Part shown: in pieces, positions 39,589 to 48,659 of the stretch | Numbering within the stretch: the first letter of the stretch is position 1 | Layout of the letters: every line of letters starts with the position of its first letter | NCBI RefSeq assembly: GCF_000282595.1 | Contig: NZ_AKIZ01000016.1 | Coordinates: 186,001-250,000 of the forward strand | Source of the DNA: Phyllobacterium sp. YR531 | Lineage (GTDB): Bacteria; Pseudomonadota; Alphaproteobacteria; Rhizobiales; Rhizobiaceae | Reading direction: 5' to 3' | Length of the DNA: 64,000 nt | Notes under the pieces: generated by a model | Databases searched by the model: none | Seen by the model: the letters and a program-made list of their open reading frames with translations, nothing else | Told to the model about the DNA's origin: nothing | Position numbers and translations under genes: made by a program

Positions 39589-39619
39589 CTCTGGCATTTC
39601 AGCGTTTATTTTGCCAGAG
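39589..39619 (-). terminator. Inverted repeat ending the hflKC-DUF2065 operon
   Basis: Arms CTCTGGCA and TGCCAGAG with a 15-nt loop, 45 bp after the DUF2065 stop on the minus strand. T-run is interrupted, so strength is uncertain. Confidence 0.5.
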
Positions 39620-39663
39620 TTCAACTCAATTTTTGCTGATTATGCGCGCATTCACAGAGGCTT

Positions 39664-39849
39664 TTATCCCCGGACAAGCCAGATAACAGCGACGCCAATC
39701 GCAACAGACGCAACACCTGCAACGCGCAAAAAACCATCAGGCTGCTCGCTGACATCGCGGGCAACCTTTTTGGCTACAATCGGGAAGCAGCCGTAGAGTA
39801 GCCCCTCGAAAACGAGGAACAACCCTACAGCATCTAGAAAATCAATCAT
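39664..39849 (-). CDS. DUF2065 small membrane protein
   Basis: A 61-aa protein with two membrane segments (DAVGLFLVFEGLLYGCFP and LRVAGVASVAIGVAVIWLV) separated by a short polar loop with Lys/Arg, the DUF2065 (YjeT-like) pattern. It follows hflC by 15 bp, as in many proteobacteria where it accompanies hflKC. Function unknown. Confidence 0.9.
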   Translation of the reverse strand: MIDFLDAVGLFLVFEGLLYGCFPIVAKKVARDVSEQPDGFLRVAGVASVAIGVAVIWLVRG

Positions 39850-39864
39850 GGAAAAATCCCGCCC

Positions 39865-40809
39865 CTATTGTGGGGCGGGTGTTGTTGCGGCAGGCGCTGG
39901 CGGTGTTGGGCCGCTGACCGGGGCCAATGCGCCACCGGCATCCTGGAAATAGCGGAAGAACTCGGAGTTAGGCGATAGCACCATCGTCGTTCCTGTGTTT
40001 TCCAAGGCAGTGCCATAGGCAGACATTGACCTGTAGAAGGCAAAGAAGTCCGGATCTTTCGAGAAGACATCCGCGAAAATACGGCTGCGTTCGCCTTCGC
40101 CCTGACCGCGAGCTATTTCCGATTCCTTGCGGGCTTCTGCAACGATTTCGACAACCTGACGATCGGCAATAGCCTTGATACGCTGTGCAGCTTCACGGCC
40201 ACGCGCACGCAGGCGCTCCGCTTCAGCAAGACGCTCTGCACTCATACGCGCAAAGGTCTGCTGCGAAACTTCCTGTGTGAGGTCGGTACGGCGAATACGC
40301 ACGTCCGTGATTTGTAATCCTAGTGACTCTGAGTCCGGACGCAGCTGTTCACGCACCTCACGCATCATACCCGCACGCTCATCAGACAGAGCAGCTTCGA
40401 AACCACGAAGACCGTAAACACCACGCAGGGCAGCATCAAGACGTGTACGCAGACGAGCCTCCGCCAAGGTTACGTCACCCGAAACGGTCTGACGGAACTT
40501 GCGGGGATCAGTAATGCGGTAAACGAGAAACGCGTCCACTTCGTAGAACTTGCCGCCCGAAACCTGAACACGGATGTTATCGAGTTCGAAGCTGAGAGCA
40601 CGATTTTCGATCATCTGAACATTGTCAGCTTCAAGAAAGCCAAAAGGCATTTTAAAATAGATGCCCGGTTCAGATTCGACATCAACGATTTCACCAAATC
40701 GCAGCACGATTGCCTGCTGGCCAGCACGCACGACGAACACCGACGCGTAGATCAGAAGGGCAGCAAAAAGGACCACACCGACATAAATTGGGAGACGATT
40801 CTGGTTCAT
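39865..40809 (-). CDS. hflC: Membrane protease modulator HflC
   Basis: A 314-aa SPFH/band-7 protein with one N-terminal membrane segment, the SPFH domain (QQAIVLRFGEIVDVESEPGIYFKMPF) and a long coiled coil (EVSQQTFARMSAERLAEAERLRARGREAAQRIKAIADRQVVEIVAEA). With HflK it builds the cage around FtsH that controls its proteolysis. Its ATG shares one base with the hflK stop (TAATG). Confidence 0.97.
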   Translation of the reverse strand: MNQNRLPIYVGVVLFAALLIYASVFVVRAGQQAIVLRFGEIVDVESEPGIYFKMPFGFLEADNVQMIENRALSFELDNIRVQVSGGKFYEVDAFLVYRITDPRKFRQTVSGDVTLAEARLRTRLDAALRGVYGLRGFEAALSDERAGMMREVREQLRPDSESLGLQITDVRIRRTDLTQEVSQQTFARMSAERLAEAERLRARGREAAQRIKAIADRQVVEIVAEARKESEIARGQGEGERSRIFADVFSKDPDFFAFYRSMSAYGTALENTGTTMVLSPNSEFFRYFQDAGGALAPVSGPTPPAPAATTPAPQ

Positions 40810-41918
40810 TATTGTGCTCCTCCGGTGGCTGGCTTCGCCTGCTTGTTCAGTTCCGGCAACGGCAGATAGGGAATAACGCCCTGCCCGTTCTGATCAACAA
40901 TCACCTTGTTAGAGTCTTTCAGCACACGCTCCATGGTTTCAAGGAAAAGACGTTTACGGGTAACTTCCGGCGCCTTCACATATTCATCATAGACAGAGGT
41001 AAAGCGCTGGGCTTCACCGGCTGCTTCCTGAACGATACGGTTTTTATAGGCGGCGGCATCTTCACGGATCTGAGCGCCCTCACCACGAGCCTGACCAAGC
41101 TTCTGGTTGGAATACTGGTTCGATTCCTCGACAAAGCGGTCTTCGTCCTGCTCGGCACGTTGAACTTCGTCAAAAGCATCGGCAACTTCACGCGGCGGTG
41201 CCGCATCTTCAATTGACAGCGCATTAATGGCTACGCCTGCGCCGTAATCGTCCAGTGTCTTCTGGATAATGTTACGAACATCATTTGCGATGCCGGCTCG
41301 ATTATCACGGAAAATATCCTGGGCAGGACTGCGACCGACGATTTCACGCATGGCGCTTTCGGAAACCTGCTGCACCAGATTCTCTGGATTTTCGACATTG
41401 AAAAGATAGGAAACGGGGTCGGAAACGCGATAAAGCACGGAGAACTGAACATCGACGATGTTCTGGTCGCCGGAAAGCATCAGGCCTTCCTTGGCACCAC
41501 GTGTACCCTGTCCGCCAATGTTCTTCTGCTTTTCAACGATCTCGACCTTTTCATAGGATTCAATCGGCCAGAAGTGGAAATGCAAACCGGGTTCGGAAAT
41601 ATCCGGCTTCGGCTGACCAAAGCGCAACTCAACAGCACGCTCATCGGGCTGCACAGTATAAACGGACTGGAAAACCCAAAAGGCTACGACAGCAAGGCCG
41701 ATCAGACCCCATATTGCAGGGCTGCCGCCACTACCGCCGGGAATTGCTTGCCGCAGGCGATCCTGACCGCGACGGAAAATATCTTCCAGATCGGGGGGCG
41801 TCTTGCCTCCGCCGCCGCCACCTTGCGGTTTTTGACCCCATGGGCCACCACCGCCGCCATTATTATCACCGCCGCCACCCCAAGGGCCGCCGCCACCGTT
41901 CTGATTACTCCAGGGCAT
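40809..41918 (-). CDS. hflK: Membrane protease modulator HflK
   Basis: A 369-aa SPFH protein. The N-terminal 45 residues are Gly-, Asn- and Pro-rich (several GGGG tracts), as usual for HflK, followed by one membrane segment (IWGLIGLAVVAFWVFQSVYTV), the SPFH domain (QPDERAVELRFGQPK) and a coiled coil. It pairs with HflC in the FtsH complex. First gene of the hflK-hflC-DUF2065 operon. Confidence 0.97.
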   Translation of the reverse strand: MPWSNQNGGGGPWGGGGDNNGGGGGPWGQKPQGGGGGGKTPPDLEDIFRRGQDRLRQAIPGGSGGSPAIWGLIGLAVVAFWVFQSVYTVQPDERAVELRFGQPKPDISEPGLHFHFWPIESYEKVEIVEKQKNIGGQGTRGAKEGLMLSGDQNIVDVQFSVLYRVSDPVSYLFNVENPENLVQQVSESAMREIVGRSPAQDIFRDNRAGIANDVRNIIQKTLDDYGAGVAINALSIEDAAPPREVADAFDEVQRAEQDEDRFVEESNQYSNQKLGQARGEGAQIREDAAAYKNRIVQEAAGEAQRFTSVYDEYVKAPEVTRKRLFLETMERVLKDSNKVIVDQNGQGVIPYLPLPELNKQAKPATGGAQ

Positions 41919-42107
41919 TCCTACCTCTTAATTTGAACGAAAATCACCACCCTGTGGCTACCCCTCGCAAGTCCAATATCCCGTTTATAGGGATGGCGGG
42001 GTGCGCTTTCAACGCACACTGATGTTTTTCTCGGCCTTTTGGTGAAAAACCGAACAATTATCGTCAGTTATCACAATATTTTCATAATATGGGCGGTGAG
42101 AGCCGGA

Positions 42108-42611
42108 TCAAGCACGCCGTTCGTAGACGACATAACGTGTCGGATAATTGTCTTTTTCTCCAGCAGGGAAATCTTCGCTGGATAATTCCGACCAGACTGC
42201 CGGATCGATATCGGGGAAATGCACATCGCCTTCAATGTTTGAAAGTACCCATGTGACATAGAGCCTGTCCGCACGGCCAATGCTCTGCCGGAAAATCTCA
42301 CCGCCACCGATAATGCAAATTTCATTGACGTGATCTGCGCCAGCATGACTGCCGGCTATCAACAATGCTTCATCAACAGAACGAGCCGAAATCACGCCAT
42401 CAACGTTAAACGCAGCATCGCGGGTGACGACGATATTGGTACGCCCCGGCAATGGCCTGCCAAGAGAATCCCAGGTCTTGCGGCCCATAATGATGGGCTT
42501 TCCCATAGTAATGGCCTTGAACCGTTTAAGGTCCGACGACAGGCGCCACGGCAGGTCATTGTCCCGGCCAATTACACCATTCTGTGCAATGGCAACCACA
42601 AAGCTGATCAT
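42108..42611 (-). CDS. folA: Dihydrofolate reductase
   Basis: A 167-aa enzyme with VVAIAQNGVIGRDNDLPWRLSSDLKRFK (active-site Asp in the LPW region), the MGRKTWDSLGRPLPGRTNIV NADPH loop and IIGGGEIFRQSI. It regenerates tetrahydrofolate after ThyA. Its start overlaps the stop of the DUF4424 gene (ATGA), in one operon with thyA. Confidence 0.96.
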   Translation of the reverse strand: MISFVVAIAQNGVIGRDNDLPWRLSSDLKRFKAITMGKPIIMGRKTWDSLGRPLPGRTNIVVTRDAAFNVDGVISARSVDEALLIAGSHAGADHVNEICIIGGGEIFRQSIGRADRLYVTWVLSNIEGDVHFPDIDPAVWSELSSEDFPAGEKDNYPTRYVVYERRA

Positions 42612-43594
42612 TCAAACTTGTTCCTCTTCAACAGGAGTATTTCCAGATCGCGTTCCGGCCAGAAATCCTGCGCTGTCATCTCAAAGGTTGTCGGTCCGAT
42701 CTTTTTCACGTTATCGCCGCAAAAGCTGATCAGATTGTCCGTATCGCCCTTATCGATAGTGAGCTTGAATTTCTTTATTGGTCCCGCCCAGTTGCCGCCC
42801 GTTGTGAGAATGTAAGATATCCAGTTCTCGTAAAGCGCGGTTCGCTCAGGTCCGGCCTTCTTGGCGATTTTCGCAACGCTCTGATTGAAGTTCTTGTCAC
42901 GGCAATATTTCTGCGCGTGTTCAAAATTCGGCCCGTGGGTTCTATTATCATCAGGATCAAAATTCAGACTTACAGTGCCACCTACACTGGGTTTGTAGCG
43001 GTGAGAAACACGGACATCCTTGCCCGCAGGAAAATGTCCGACCCACCAATAGGTTGATTTCAGAACCCAAGCGGGCGCCAGAGCATATTCATCATTATCC
43101 TGAAGAATGCCGCGATTTTCCCACTCCTGTTTCAAACTTGAATCAAGATTTTCAACAGCCTGCCTAACTGACGGATTTTGCGGGGAAATCGGGATATTAT
43201 TGGCAACAAGAACATCGGTTATATCGAGCCCTGCAACATAGCCGCGCTGTTGCAGTTCCGGCTTGATTGGCTTGCCATCGATTGTGACTGTGAAATCCAG
43301 AAAATTGTCTGACCCCATGTCCGGAATAGCAATGTCGGACATATAGACCGGCTGAAGCTCTGGCATCGGGAATGCAATTATATTCTCGACATCCGCATTT
43401 GAGGTGTTCCTGAAAACATAGTCGACGCGAATTTCATTTTCCGAAATGAACAGGTCTTCCTGTTCCATGGAGATGACCGAATTGCGGGTGTAAACCAGCC
43501 CGCCTGTTTCAACCGCTGCCGTTGTATCATTTGCCAGAACCGGCGATGACAGCAGCAATGCCGAGAGAGCAGCGAGACAGAACCGGGCAAGCAT
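42608..43594 (-). CDS. DUF4424 secreted protein
   Basis: A 328-aa protein from ATG 43594 (GGAGAAGTAAG before it) with a signal peptide cut near SSPVLA. The mature part begins DTTAAVETGGLVYTRNSVISMEQEDLFIS, the DUF4424 pattern, and has scattered aromatic motifs (YWWVGHFPAGKDV). It should be periplasmic. It sits between thyA (19 bp upstream) and folA (4-bp overlap), an odd place for a secreted protein. Function unknown. Confidence 0.88.
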   Translation of the reverse strand: MLARFCLAALSALLLSSPVLANDTTAAVETGGLVYTRNSVISMEQEDLFISENEIRVDYVFRNTSNADVENIIAFPMPELQPVYMSDIAIPDMGSDNFLDFTVTIDGKPIKPELQQRGYVAGLDITDVLVANNIPISPQNPSVRQAVENLDSSLKQEWENRGILQDNDEYALAPAWVLKSTYWWVGHFPAGKDVRVSHRYKPSVGGTVSLNFDPDDNRTHGPNFEHAQKYCRDKNFNQSVAKIAKKAGPERTALYENWISYILTTGGNWAGPIKKFKLTIDKGDTDNLISFCGDNVKKIGPTTFEMTAQDFWPERDLEILLLKRNKFE

Positions 43595-43613
43595 CTTACT
43601 TCTCCACGATGGC

Positions 43614-44408
43614 CTAGACTGCGATAGGCGCCTTGATACCCGGTTCGGCGACATAATCAACAAGACGGAAATCGTCATACTCGAAAGCAAAAAGGTCAGT
43701 CACCTCGGGATTGATCTGCATGACCGGCAGCGGCCCGGGCTTGCGCGTAAGCTGCAATCGCGCCTGTTCAAAATGGTTGGCGTAAAGATGCGCATCGCCA
43801 AGTGTGTGAACAAAATCACCGGGTTGCAGGCCGGTCACCTGCGCGATCATCATCGTCAGCAACGCATAGGAAGCGATGTTGAAAGGCACGCCGAGGAAAA
43901 TATCGGCGGAGCGCTGGTAAAGTTGGCAGGACAGCTTGCCGTCAGAGACATAAAACTGAAACAGGCAATGACATGGCGGCAGTGCCATTTCATCAACCAG
44001 CGCAGGATTCCATGCCGAAACAATCAAACGTCTCGAATTTGGATTGGTGCGTATTGCATTCAACAATCCGGCAATCTGGTCGATATGTCCGCCATCCGGT
44101 GTCGGCCAGGAACGCCATTGATAGCCATAGACCGGGCCGAGATCACCATTCTCATCAGCCCATTCATCCCAGATCGTTACGCCCTTGTCCTGCAGATAAG
44201 CGACATTTGTGTCTCCATTCAGGAACCAAAGCAGCTCATGAATGATTGATTTGAGATGCAGCTTTTTCGTTGTGAGGAGAGGAAAACCAGCCGACAGATC
44301 AAACCGCATCTGATAGCCGAAAACCGAACGTGTACCCGTTCCAGTGCGGTCGCCGCGGTCGGTGCCGTTGTCGAGTACGTGCTGTAGAAGATCGAGATAG
44401 GTGCGCAT
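43614..44408 (-). CDS. thyA: Thymidylate synthase
   Basis: A 264-aa ThyA of standard length: [18 protein letters not shown] phosphate loop, VYGYQWRSW, the catalytic Cys in [41 protein letters not shown], and the C-terminal IAV. It makes dTMP from dUMP using methylene-tetrahydrofolate, which FolA then recycles. First gene of thyA-DUF4424-folA. Confidence 0.97.
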   Translation of the reverse strand: MRTYLDLLQHVLDNGTDRGDRTGTGTRSVFGYQMRFDLSAGFPLLTTKKLHLKSIIHELLWFLNGDTNVAYLQDKGVTIWDEWADENGDLGPVYGYQWRSWPTPDGGHIDQIAGLLNAIRTNPNSRRLIVSAWNPALVDEMALPPCHCLFQFYVSDGKLSCQLYQRSADIFLGVPFNIASYALLTMMIAQVTGLQPGDFVHTLGDAHLYANHFEQARLQLTRKPGPLPVMQINPEVTDLFAFEYDDFRLVDYVAEPGIKAPIAV

Positions 44409-44478
44409 TGCACTTCTTTAGCAGATTCTGGTGACGAAGCAGTAAAACTTGTGCGTGATCCACAGCGCTGAAAATAAA

Positions 44479-44502
44479 AAGCCCCGCTCCAGGCAGGGCT
44501 TC
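44479..44502 (-). terminator. Terminator downstream of the DUF2853 gene
   Basis: Arms AAGCCC and GGGCTT extended by further GC pairs, with TTTTTATTTT following on the minus strand, 21 bp after the DUF2853 stop. Confidence 0.8.
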
Positions 44503-44522
44503 CTGTTTCAAAAATGGCGGGA

Positions 44523-44834
44523 TCAGAGGCTGCCGAGCGCCCCAAGTGCCTTTGCGGTCAGATAATAGAATGTGACGCGGCTCTTTGTGCGGTCATCCTT
44601 CATCGTTGCACAGACCGATTGTATGGCAGCATCGGCTTTGTTTGCATCTGTCAGGCCAAGCTTCTTTTCCACCCAATTGGTGCGAACGCGCGCCAATTCT
44701 TCAGGGTCAGAGCAGGATACCAGCGATGAATCCCGGTTGCGCAAGGCAATTCCAAGATGTTTCACGATTTTTGCAACGACAGCTTCGTCCGCCGCAGCAT
44801 CATAGTGACGGACATCGGTTAGATAATCACTCAT
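44523..44834 (-). CDS. DUF2853 protein
   Basis: A 103-aa protein with the DUF2853 pattern: YDAAADEAVVAKIVKHLGIAL at the start, WVEKKLGL in the middle and KSRVTFYYLTAKALGAL at the end. Cytoplasmic helical protein; function unknown. Single-gene unit with its own terminator. Confidence 0.88.
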   Translation of the reverse strand: MSDYLTDVRHYDAAADEAVVAKIVKHLGIALRNRDSSLVSCSDPEELARVRTNWVEKKLGLTDANKADAAIQSVCATMKDDRTKSRVTFYYLTAKALGALGSL

Positions 44835-45053
44835 GTAAAATCCCCCTGATTGTTAGGTTCAATGCTTGGCATTGCAACCTCCCGACAATGAAGACACAGC
44901 ACAATGCATGAAATATGCTTGTCCAATGTCCACGCTAGAGCAATGAAACATTCCCCAGCATCACCCGCGAGTCAATCCAATCTTTGTTTTATGTTCGCCA
45001 GTCATGTAATGCCGACGAACACGAGGCGTAGTTACAATCTAGGAACATGAAAC

Positions 45054-45260
45054 ATGGACACTGTGGAGATTACAACACGAAGTGATTTTGCCCTATGGGC
45101 GATCGAACGTGCGCAGGAGATCGTTCGGTTGGAAGGATCAGCGCTGGCGCTGGCGGCGCGTGATATGGATGAGGCTGGCCTGAAAGAATCAGGCGCAGCA
45201 CTTGGCAAGGCCATCGCCGATGCAATGCTGGAAGTCTTTGACGGCCTTGTGCCCGAATAA
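45054..45260 (+). CDS. Small conserved protein of unknown function (68 aa)
   Basis: I do not recognise this family. The frame from ATG 45054 has AGGAA about 9 bp before it and codes a helical, acidic protein without signal or membrane segments (FALWAIERAQEIVRLEGSALALAARDMDEAGLKESG). Upstream is about 220 bp of AT-rich intergenic DNA; it is convergent with the phosphatase gene. Confidence 0.6.
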   Translation: MDTVEITTRSDFALWAIERAQEIVRLEGSALALAARDMDEAGLKESGAALGKAIADAMLEVFDGLVPE

Positions 45261-45296
45261 TCCGGGCTTTCCGGCCGCCATCAGGAGCGGGCGTGG

Positions 45297-45884
45297 TCAG
45301 GCAGCTGATCTGCCCATTTCCAATTCGCGCGTGCGACCGATGCGTGTCATCAGCTCTTCAAACATTGTATCGCGCTTGAGCTGAAGTGCATAATGGCGAT
45401 GCAACTCGGCAACAAGCCTGCCGCCGCGGCCTAGCTGTTCATCCGCATAACCGACCATAAGCGAGTTCGGCCATGCCTGCGGGCGAATCGTCCGCAGCCT
45501 CTCAAACAGACGCTCTTCCGTTTCTTCCGGGCTGGCCTGCGCCATCAGCATAAGCATTGCGGCTGTCGAGCGCGAAACGCCCATGTGGCAATGCACAAGC
45601 AGGTGTCCCTCGACCCGGTCCTTGGCCGATTGAACAAGACGTGATCCGAAATCCAGTATTTGCGTTACATGTTCGGGCTGAGGCAGGATACGTTCGGGCG
45701 CTGCATCAATAATGTCGTGGAATTGCAGGATGGTGCGATCATGCACGCCATAGGCCTGAAAGGCTTCCAGTTCCGGCCAGTCAGGGTCCAGAATGGAAAG
45801 TACATGGCTGACGCCGCGGGCGCTTTGATCTGGAAGCTCATCAATACCGCAAATTGTGAGCGTCGATATTTTCAATGTGTGCAT
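45297..45884 (-). CDS. Tyrosine/dual-specificity protein phosphatase family protein
   Basis: A 195-aa protein with the phosphatase loop HCHMGVSRSTAAMLMLMAQ, which holds the Cys-x5-Arg catalytic motif (Cys near residue 99), and an upstream Asp-rich loop (FHDIIDAAPERILPQ) that may supply the general acid. No signal peptide is visible. The target is unknown. Confidence 0.88.
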   Translation of the reverse strand: MHTLKISTLTICGIDELPDQSARGVSHVLSILDPDWPELEAFQAYGVHDRTILQFHDIIDAAPERILPQPEHVTQILDFGSRLVQSAKDRVEGHLLVHCHMGVSRSTAAMLMLMAQASPEETEERLFERLRTIRPQAWPNSLMVGYADEQLGRGGRLVAELHRHYALQLKRDTMFEELMTRIGRTRELEMGRSAA

Positions 45885-45974
45885 GGTCTCGCCGCTTTTC
45901 CTGTGATTTTACGGCTGCTTATAGGACAACAATGTTCCCACCGCCACCACTGTATCGCCAGAACTCGAAACAGA

Positions 45975-46616
45975 TTATCTGACGCCAACCGCCCATGTTG
46001 CGGCGCGGGCGGCCAAGGTTTTCAGATGATCAGCTACAAGGAAACCGGACACACTTTTACGCGGTCTGAAATCATGATCGCCATCCTCAAGCCAGAGAAT
46101 TTCGACCTTGTCAGATAGCCTGTATCCCGCAACCTCGTCCTGATTACCAAACTGATCGCGGGTGCCCTGCACTATCAATGTCGGCGTCTTCATCTCTGCA
46201 AGATGCGCAGTTCGCAGTTGTGCCGGTTTACCGATCGGATGAAACGGATATCCCAGACACAAAAGCCCGGCGATTTTACCGGATGCATGAAGATCATCTG
46301 CAACCATGCTGGCGACGCGGCCACCCATCGACTTACCGCCTATAAACAATGGTCCTCGTGCAGCAAGTGCTTCAATCGCAGCGAGATATTCGGTAACGAG
46401 ACTTTCGGCACGGGGCGGTGGCTTACGCCCGGCTGACGTTCGCCTGCCTGCCATGTAACTGAATTCAAAACGTGCGACCCGAAAGCCCGATGACGCCAGC
46501 GAATGTGCAAGCGCAGTCATTGACGCTGAATCCATCGGAGCACCGGCGCCGTGTGCCAGCAACACCACCTTGTCAGCATTGTCGTGGCCATCAAATAGAA
46601 AATCTGGTTTCATCAA
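45975..46616 (-). CDS. KANL3/Tex30-like alpha/beta hydrolase
   Basis: A 213-aa protein with VVLLAHGAGAPMDSASM as the oxyanion region, LFIGGKSMGGRVASM with the nucleophile Ser, TLIVQGTRDQFG with the acid and LEDGDHDFRPRK with the His. This is the short family of dienelactone-like hydrolases also called Tex30/KANL3. It starts two bases from the stop of the HtrA-like gene and is co-transcribed with it. Substrate unknown. Confidence 0.9.
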   Translation of the reverse strand: MMKPDFLFDGHDNADKVVLLAHGAGAPMDSASMTALAHSLASSGFRVARFEFSYMAGRRTSAGRKPPPRAESLVTEYLAAIEALAARGPLFIGGKSMGGRVASMVADDLHASGKIAGLLCLGYPFHPIGKPAQLRTAHLAEMKTPTLIVQGTRDQFGNQDEVAGYRLSDKVEILWLEDGDHDFRPRKSVSGFLVADHLKTLAARAATWAVGVR

Positions 46617-46618
46617 AC

Positions 46619-47524
46619 CTACTGCAAATGAGGCTTTCTGAGAAAGCTGTTACGATCAGCCGTTTTTATGCGCAACCATGCTTCACGTCCATTCCGTAGA
46701 ACCCGCACGGGTATTTCTGATCCAGCCGGCCCACTCTTCCAGACCTTCCGATAAAAATCCGCCAAGCCATCGATCTCACCGCCCTGAATTTCGGAAATGA
46801 TATCCCCTTCGCGCAAACCGGCCTGAGCGGCAGGGCCGATATCCGTTACGCTCATGACCATGACCTTGCCGTCGCTTTCTGCTGAGAAAGCTCCGAGCCA
46901 CGGTCGCGGTTGCTTGTTGACTTTTCCCCGGGTGAGCAAATCATCGAGGATGGGCAGCAATATATTGATTGGAACAACCATGTTTATGTTGGCCCGATCG
47001 CCGTTCATCATCATTTGCAGATGCAAAGAGCCTATTCCAAGGAGTTTTCCTTCTGCATCAAACAGAGCGGCACCGCCCCAGGAAGGATGGGCGGGCGCAA
47101 TGAAGATCGCTTCATCCAGCAGATACTCCCAATAACCGGCAAACTCCTGTTTTGCGACAATGTTTGACCGCACAGATTTTCCAAGCCCGTCAATCAAGGT
47201 TACAGGACTACCAACTGACGCTGCGTCCGCATCACCGAATTTCACTGGAGGAAGTTCAAGCGGAGCCATCGGCATGACAAGCCCAAACCCGGTTTCCTGA
47301 TCGTAAGCGAGTGCATGTCCGGGCACCACATGCCCGTCATGGCGGGTCAGCCAAATCTCTTCGGCCTCTGTGATCAAATAACCTATGGTCAGCAGCAGGC
47401 CATCCTCGCGGATAACAACCCCGCTACCCTCTCTGATTGTCCCAAGTGCCGGCGCGGTAAAGGCGTCATCCGGGATTACGGAGCGAAGTGCTACAACGGA
47501 TTGTGAAAGTGTATTTGTAATCAT
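46619..47524 (-). CDS. Degenerate HtrA-like (S1C) protein with PDZ domain, catalytic triad lost
   Basis: A 301-aa protein from ATG 47524 (47533 possible). It keeps the HtrA fold: GSGVVIREDGLLLTIGYLITEAEEIWL, ETGFGLVMP, VKFGDADAASVGSPV, HPSWGGAALFDAEGKLLGIGSL and a C-terminal PDZ domain (PWLGAF...VTDIGPAAQAGLREGDII). Aligned to DegP at 37820, His becomes Tyr (LTIGYLI), Asp becomes Gly (ETGFG) and Ser becomes Trp (PSWGGA). So it cannot be a normal serine protease and likely acts as a binding or scaffold protein. No clear signal peptide is seen. Confidence 0.85.
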   Translation of the reverse strand: MITNTLSQSVVALRSVIPDDAFTAPALGTIREGSGVVIREDGLLLTIGYLITEAEEIWLTRHDGHVVPGHALAYDQETGFGLVMPMAPLELPPVKFGDADAASVGSPVTLIDGLGKSVRSNIVAKQEFAGYWEYLLDEAIFIAPAHPSWGGAALFDAEGKLLGIGSLHLQMMMNGDRANINMVVPINILLPILDDLLTRGKVNKQPRPWLGAFSAESDGKVMVMSVTDIGPAAQAGLREGDIISEIQGGEIDGLADFYRKVWKSGPAGSEIPVRVLRNGREAWLRIKTADRNSFLRKPHLQ

Positions 47525-47725
47525 GGCATCCATCCAACTGCGAGGATATTCCCCCAATAGGTATGAAGTCGGTCCAGTAGGCACAAGGAGCAGACAAGTG
47601 TTTATGGGATAATCTCGTTGATATCAGGGGCTGAAAAACCACCTCCCATCAAAAAGTTTCAACCTTTCATACGCTGCTGTCACAAGAGTACTCTAAATCT
47701 GAGAATATTTGGCAACGGTGGAACA

Positions 47726-48532
47726 GTGAGAAGAAAAGCTATTTTATCAATTTCTTTGGTGATGTTTGGTTTTTCGGTCAGCGCTTTTGCTGACCCCGGC
47801 TATGACGCATATAGTACGGGAGATTATCAAACTGCCTTGAAATACTGGAAGCCGCTGGCGGAAAAGGATGACGCTTATTCGCAACTCAATATTGGTGTCC
47901 TGTACAGCAATGGCGAAGGGGTGGCGCAGGACAATGCAAAAGCGATCTACTGGTATCGCAGAGCCGCCGAAAATGGCGATCTCGAAGCCCAGCTTGTTTT
48001 AGGCGATATTTATCGGGATGGAGAAATCACCGAGAAAGATAATGCGGAAGCGGCAAAATGGTACGATATGGCAGCCAAGCAAGGGCACTCAGGTGCAAAA
48101 TATCAGTTTAACCAACTTAGTTCCGACCCGTGTATACGACTGAGCCCAAACGACAATTATGCGGAAGGTTTTAAATCCACAATCTTTGCCAATACCGTTA
48201 CGCAACATGACGTTAACAAGGTAAAGGCTATGCTTGCTTGCGGTGCCGATATCAACAGCGCGGACGCAGATGGCTACTTACCCATACATCTTGCGGCGAC
48301 ATCCAGCACAAGTGAGATAGTTGAACTGCTCCTTGCCAATGGTGCCAAAGTGAATGAGCGGAACGCTGCAACTGGTGAATCGCCCCTGCATCTTGCAGTT
48401 ACCTACAATAAGGATTTGGCGGTTGTGAAAACACTGCTTGAACACGGAGCCGATAAAAATCAGACCAATGCGGCGGGATTAACCCCAATACAAAGCACTG
48501 AAGATCCTGGAATAACCGCACTGCTGAGATAG
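47726..48532 (+). CDS. Secreted Sel1-repeat and ankyrin-repeat protein
   Basis: A 268-aa protein from GTG 47726 (GGTGGAACA before it), chosen because it opens a signal peptide ending near SAFA. Residues about 25-130 hold Sel1-like repeats (AYSQLNIGVLYSNGEGVAQDNAKAIYWYRRAAENG and the next two). Residues about 155-265 hold ankyrin repeats (DADGYLPIHLAATSSTSEIVELLLANGAKVN; ESPLHLAV). Such proteins bind other proteins. The linker holds NDNYAE in frame, identical to part of the tmRNA tag encoded 720 bp downstream. Confidence 0.88.
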   Translation: MRRKAILSISLVMFGFSVSAFADPGYDAYSTGDYQTALKYWKPLAEKDDAYSQLNIGVLYSNGEGVAQDNAKAIYWYRRAAENGDLEAQLVLGDIYRDGEITEKDNAEAAKWYDMAAKQGHSGAKYQFNQLSSDPCIRLSPNDNYAEGFKSTIFANTVTQHDVNKVKAMLACGADINSADADGYLPIHLAATSSTSEIVELLLANGAKVNERNAATGESPLHLAVTYNKDLAVVKTLLEHGADKNQTNAAGLTPIQSTEDPGITALLR

Positions 48533-48659
48533 AGGCTCAATGGATTGCAAAACATTGCAATCCGGAAATTGTCATTCAGATCAAACCCGTAGCGCTCATG
48601 TATAAACTGCAATGAGCGCATTTAAAGCCAAGGCGGCTGTTGATTTCGAAACATCAAAT

